Assembly: GCA_964639525.1 (NCBI GenBank)
Contig: CAZXDS010000025.1
Coordinates: forward strand, 1 to 25,271
DNA: 25,271 nucleotides
Direction of reading: 5' to 3'
Origin: CAZXDS01 sp964639525
Lineage (GTDB): Bacteria > Bacteroidota > Ignavibacteria > Ignavibacteriales > Melioribacteraceae
The position numbers and the translations under genes are program-made. The notes under the pieces are model-generated. The model was not told the origin of the DNA. It saw nothing but the letters and a program-made list of their open reading frames with translations, and made no database searches. Shown in pieces: positions 21,706 to 25,271 of the stretch (positions are counted from its first letter, which is position 1; every line of letters starts with the position of its first letter).

Positions 21706-22536
21706 CTAATGGTTATTATTAACCATTTGACCGATTTCCTCAAATCTTTTGCTGATTTTTAACAATTGGCGTGTAATTCTTCTTTCCGGGTTTTCGAGCA
21801 TAAACAGTTTTTGATTCTGTATGGAAATTGTAACTTTAGTATCATTTTCAACAATTCCAATAAACGTTAATTCCTCTTTTAAAAAATGCGTTACGGCTTT
21901 ATTCAAATTATCGAAAGTTGATTTTCCTTCCATTAAATTCGCACATTTATTTACCAGCATATATTTATTATCTTTAATTTGCTTGCTGCTCAAAAGTTTT
22001 AAAATTGCGTAAGCGTCCATAACGGCAGTAGGTTCAGGTGTTGTTACAATTACCCGTGCATCTGCATGTTTCAAAATAGACAAAACATCTTCGCCGGCAC
22101 CGGCGGCAGTATCCAGCAAAATAAAATCATATTCTGATGAAATTTCCCACAATGAATCGAATAATCTATTTGCTTTCGATTCACCTAACCGAGGATGATC
22201 CGTGCGTCCCGAATCTCCAAATAAGAAATGTAAATTATTATCATACCGGTAAACTAAATCACTTAAATTATTTTCCTCAATAAAAAAATGATACAAATTC
22301 CTTTTAGAGGTTACATTAAGCATAATATTCAAGTTGGAAAGATTTGCGTCCAAATCAACAAGCAAAACCTTTTTATTGTTCCTTGCCATTGCATAAGCTA
22401 TATTAAGACTAAGAAACGTTTTGCCGGTACCTCCTTTCCCTGAAGTAATAGCAATAATTTTGGACATTAAACGTTTCTTTTTAGAAAGTTGTTTTATCCT
22501 TTTCAGTTGATTTAATCTCTCGGCTTGTCCAATCAT
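21706..22536 (-). CDS. flhG: FlhG/FleN MinD-like ATPase controlling flagellar number
   Basis: FlhG restrains flagellar number by stimulating the GTPase FlhF and, in some bacteria, by holding back flagellar gene regulators. The deviant Walker A motif SGKGGTGKT is at 32-40, Asp61 in LLVDLDAN and Asp142 in FILLDTAAG complete the MinD-type site. The N-terminus IGQAERLNQLK matches the FlhF-activating motif DQAxxLR, with Gly in place of the first Asp. The C-terminus is helical (RRITRQLLKISKRFEEIGQM) and may hold the membrane-binding part of the family. Length (276) is normal. The ATG overlaps the flhF stop as ATGA, so the two partners are translationally coupled. Confidence 0.95.
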   Translation of the reverse strand: MIGQAERLNQLKRIKQLSKKKRLMSKIIAITSGKGGTGKTFLSLNIAYAMARNNKKVLLVDLDANLSNLNIMLNVTSKRNLYHFFIEENNLSDLVYRYDNNLHFLFGDSGRTDHPRLGESKANRLFDSLWEISSEYDFILLDTAAGAGEDVLSILKHADARVIVTTPEPTAVMDAYAILKLLSSKQIKDNKYMLVNKCANLMEGKSTFDNLNKAVTHFLKEELTFIGIVENDTKVTISIQNQKLFMLENPERRITRQLLKISKRFEEIGQMVNNNH

Positions 22537-23639
22537 TGGGTTATTTTCCCGCTATATATCATATTTGCAATAAACTCAGAATCTCCGGCTATTATATCGT
22601 CAGGGATTATTTGTCCATTTGTCAAATACTTTATAGGAACATTAATAGATACCGCCATATTCAAAATATTGCCAAAGCTTACCGCTTCATCCAATTTTGT
22701 AATTACAATACCGTTGTATTTCAAAATCTTAAATTTTTGTGCAACATCAATCATGTTTTTAGACATTGAAGTTGCGCTTAGAACAAGATAAGTTTCACTA
22801 ATATTTACTCCGTGTAAGAAATCATTTATGCCTTTCAACTGTTCTGTTTTATTTTGGCTTCGCCCAACAGTATCAATAAAAATCAAATCTTTCTTTTTCA
22901 TTTTAGTAATAGCTTTGGTAATATCTGAAGGCTCATAAGCTACATGAAACTCAATATCACTTATTTCAGCAAATATTTTTAATTGGTCCAACGCTCCCAG
23001 CCGATAAGTATCTATGGATATTAGCCCAACATTCAAATTATGCAGTATTTTGCTTATCACCGAAAGCTTTGCGATACTTGTTGTTTTACCAACACCTGTC
23101 GGGCCAACAAGTGATACAATTTTAGGACCTTTTTGCCTACCAATTTCAAAATTCGCAGTAGGTATCATTGAAGCAATTGTTGAAACAACATAACTATCCA
23201 AATTCTTTTCATTTAGCAACCCGCTATATTTATCCAATTGACTGATTACTGTTGAAATAATCCGCTCATCAACATCACGATGTTCAAGAATATCAACAAC
23301 TTCTCCGGTAACACTTTTGGTAATTTTTTTCTTTTTTTGAGGAGATTTTACCTTTTTGTTTCCTACTTCCTTTTTCTTTTTTTTGTATATTTTATTTTTT
23401 AGGTTGGTAATTTCTTGTTCAAAAGTTAATAACTCGTTTTCATCTTCTACTTTTTGAATTTCTTTCACCGTTACTTCATCATCAATTCCACCGGTAATTT
23501 CAAACATTTTTTTGATGCCAAGTTTAGCATCCGCCGGAATTACTTGAGTACTGAGAACAATTGCGTCCGGCCCAAAAATTTCTTTCATTTCAGCCATGGC
23601 AACTTTTAAATTTTCGGCTCTGAATTTTTTAATCTGCAT
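22533..23639 (-). CDS. flhF: FlhF, signal-recognition-type GTPase for flagellar placement
   Basis: FlhF is a membrane-associated SRP-type GTPase that marks the site of flagellar assembly. The N-terminal B domain (MQIKKFRAENLKVAMAEMKEIFGPDAIVLST) is typical, followed by a lysine-rich, low-complexity linker (residues 85-110). The NG domain has GPTGVGKTTSIAKL (G1, 179-192), DTYRLGALDQL (210-220), DTVGRSQ (G3, 256-262) and TKLDEA (G4, 314-319). Length (368) is in the family range. It follows flhA by 3 bases and overlaps flhG by 4, the standard flhA-flhF-flhG order. Confidence 0.97.
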   Translation of the reverse strand: MQIKKFRAENLKVAMAEMKEIFGPDAIVLSTQVIPADAKLGIKKMFEITGGIDDEVTVKEIQKVEDENELLTFEQEITNLKNKIYKKKKKEVGNKKVKSPQKKKKITKSVTGEVVDILEHRDVDERIISTVISQLDKYSGLLNEKNLDSYVVSTIASMIPTANFEIGRQKGPKIVSLVGPTGVGKTTSIAKLSVISKILHNLNVGLISIDTYRLGALDQLKIFAEISDIEFHVAYEPSDITKAITKMKKKDLIFIDTVGRSQNKTEQLKGINDFLHGVNISETYLVLSATSMSKNMIDVAQKFKILKYNGIVITKLDEAVSFGNILNMAVSINVPIKYLTNGQIIPDDIIAGDSEFIANMIYSGKITQ

Positions 23640-23642
23640 GTG

Positions 23643-25271
23643 TTAAACCTCTAATTTTCCTATAAACTCAATTTCAACATTTGCCGGCAACTCAGTGTAT
23701 GAAAGCACAACTACATCTGAAAAAGTTGAATTAATTAATCTATAAAAATATGGTCTGATTGTAGCTGACGTAATCAAAATTGGAACATAACCCAAGTCTT
23801 TAAATGTCTGTAAATGTTCCTGTATTGCTTGGTTTAATGCTTGCAGCATTTGCGGTGTTAATCCCAGTGTTTGGGCAGCTTCCTGTTGCTTAGATAACGA
23901 ATCGGTAATATGGCTTTCCAAATTTTCACCTATTGCAACGGCGTGTACTATTCCATATCCATCTTTATAAAGATTTGAGATAGTATCCCCGAGTGAGTGT
24001 CGCACATATTCAGTAAGTACATCTATATTTTTAGTTACTTTTGAGTAATCTATTAAAGATTCAAGTATTTGAACAAGATCCTTAATTGGGATCAATTCTT
24101 TCAGCAAATTTTGAAGTACTTTTTGAATTACTCCCAAAGAAAGTACTTCGGAATTAATATCCTCAATAACTGCGGGATATTCCTTTTTAAGATTTTCAAG
24201 AAGCTGCTTAACCGATTGACGGGACAATATTTTATCAAAATTCTTCTTAATTGTTTCCTGCAAATGTGTTGAGAGCACAGAAATTGCATCGACTACAGTA
24301 TATCCTAAAACTTCGGCTTTGTCTTTTTCCTGTTCCGAAATCCAAGCTCCGGAAAGTCCGAAAGCAGGGTCTTCTGTTGGAATGCCACCAATTTCCTCTT
24401 CAATTCCTCCCGGATTCATCGCAAGAAATCTATCGCTGTAAATTTCATAATTGGCAACAACATTCCCTTTAATTTTTATAATATATTCATTCGGATTAAG
24501 CTGTAAATTATCTCTTACCCGAACAGGAGGAATTAAAACTCCATATTCAAGTGCCATAAATTTACGAGTAGAAGAAATTTTTTGAAATAGATTACCGCCT
24601 TGATTTTCATCAACAAGTGAAATTAGCCCGTAACCAATTTCAACTTCTACCGGATCAACTTGCAGATATTCTTCTACTTTTTCTTCAGCAGGTTCTTGGG
24701 AAACTTCTTCTTCAGCTATTTCAGGAACTTCCTCTTCTTTTTGCTTTTTTCTTAAAAAGAATGCTGAGGTAGCAAGTCCAATTCCCAATACTACAAAGGG
24801 AAGAGTTGGCATACCGGGAATTAGTCCAAAAACAAATACAGCACCGGAAACAGTTCCCATTACTCTTGGATTAGAGAATAATTGTTTTCCCAGCTGTTTA
24901 TCCATCGAACGCCCTTCGGCATTTTTTGTTATTACCATTCCGGCGGAAACAGCAATCAACAATGCCGGAATTTGGGAAACCAAACCATCACCAATTGTTA
25001 ATATTGTGTATGATTGTAATGCTTCTGTTATCGGCATTCCACGTTGAGCAACTCCAATAATTATACCCGCAATGATATTGATTGTTGTGATTAAAAGCCC
25101 GGCAATTGCATCTCCTTTTACAAACTTACTCGCACCGTCCATTGCTCCAAAAAATTCAGCTTCTCTCGAAATATTTTCTCTTCGGGTTCTTGCTTCCGCT
25201 TCGTTTATCAAACCGCTATTCAAATCCGCATCAATCGCCATTTGTTTGCCCGGCATTGCATCTAATGTAAA
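23643..25271 (-). CDS. flhA: Flagellar export gate protein FlhA, N-terminus cut by window edge
   Basis: FlhA is the large inner-membrane export-gate protein of the flagellar type III system. The visible part begins within the FHIPEP signature, reading LDAMPGKQMAIDADLNSGLI, and includes EARTRRENISREAEFFGAMDGASKFVKGDAIAG (in part), three or four membrane helices up to about residue 170 of the fragment, an acidic linker (KKQKEEEVPEIAEEEVSQEP), and the cytoplasmic domain that receives chaperone-substrate complexes. Roughly 150-200 N-terminal residues lie outside the window. An ATG at 25256 is inside the signature and is not the true start. The reading frame remains open to base 25271. Confidence 0.97.
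   Translation of the reverse strand, partial: FTLDAMPGKQMAIDADLNSGLINEAEARTRRENISREAEFFGAMDGASKFVKGDAIAGLLITTINIIAGIIIGVAQRGMPITEALQSYTILTIGDGLVSQIPALLIAVSAGMVITKNAEGRSMDKQLGKQLFSNPRVMGTVSGAVFVFGLIPGMPTLPFVVLGIGLATSAFFLRKKQKEEEVPEIAEEEVSQEPAEEKVEEYLQVDPVEVEIGYGLISLVDENQGGNLFQKISSTRKFMALEYGVLIPPVRVRDNLQLNPNEYIIKIKGNVVANYEIYSDRFLAMNPGGIEEEIGGIPTEDPAFGLSGAWISEQEKDKAEVLGYTVVDAISVLSTHLQETIKKNFDKILSRQSVKQLLENLKKEYPAVIEDINSEVLSLGVIQKVLQNLLKELIPIKDLVQILESLIDYSKVTKNIDVLTEYVRHSLGDTISNLYKDGYGIVHAVAIGENLESHITDSLSKQQEAAQTLGLTPQMLQALNQAIQEHLQTFKDLGYVPILITSATIRPYFYRLINSTFSDVVVLSYTELPANVEIEFIGKLEV

Noticed and set aside
1..25271. CRISPR arrays, insertion sequences, tRNA or rRNA genes, prophage
   Set aside because: No repeat-spacer pattern, transposase frame, RNA gene or phage gene was seen; coding density is close to complete.

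Overview
The window is one continuous flagellar and motility locus. Every recognisable gene lies on the minus strand, so transcription runs from the right edge to the left edge. The DNA is AT-rich. The set includes P-ring and L-ring genes (flgI, flgH), several secreted-protein signal peptides and a FliW/CsrA pair, which indicates a Gram-negative (diderm) flagellated bacterium. Low GC, protein style and gene order suggest a flagellated member of the Ignavibacteriota/Chlorobiota/Bacteroidota side of the tree. That placement is inference and was not tested.

Layout in transcription order (right to left). (1) 25271-21706: the C-terminal part of flhA (cut by the window edge), then flhF and flhG, for export and flagellar placement and number. 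(2) 21586-17125: after the only sizeable intergenic gap in the main locus (119 bp) come a two-helix membrane protein, a shortened FliA-type sigma factor, two tandem HDOD proteins, a degenerate histidine-kinase-like protein and a single-pass membrane protein. (3) 17125-15752: a FliK-like protein without a visible hook-length C-terminal domain, and a 60-residue protein. (4) 15736-7960: rod, ring and junction genes flgF, flgG, flgA, flgH, flgI, flgJ (fused to a lytic transglycosylase), flgN, flgK and flgL. (5) 7960-5300: stator pair 1 (motA interrupted by a 100-N assembly gap, then motB), fliW, csrA and a receiver-Hpt protein. (6) 5282-9: stator pair 2 (E. coli-type MotA/MotB), a single-domain receiver, a receiver fused to a kinase dimerisation domain, an unknown 218-residue protein and a triple-PAS histidine kinase.

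Most neighbours overlap by 1-11 bases or are separated by fewer than 25, so the locus probably acts as one or a few long operons. No gene-free stretch exceeds 300 bases. The parts fit together as export apparatus and placement (FlhA, FlhF, FlhG), late-gene transcription (FliA), distal rod, rings and hook-filament junction (Flg proteins), torque (two stators), post-transcriptional flagellin control (FliW-CsrA) and a set of phosphorelay pieces interleaved with the stator genes.

The features most worth a second look are: a FliA that appears to lack sigma domain 3; an FlgL carrying an insert that looks like the FlgE D2 (FlaE) domain; a histidine-kinase-like protein with Glu in place of the phosphoacceptor His and with the ATP-binding G boxes gone; a receiver fused to a DHp-type domain with no ATPase; an FlgH without a lipobox; and two different stator systems. 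Flagellin, flgM, flgB-E, cheA and a complete fliK are not in this window.
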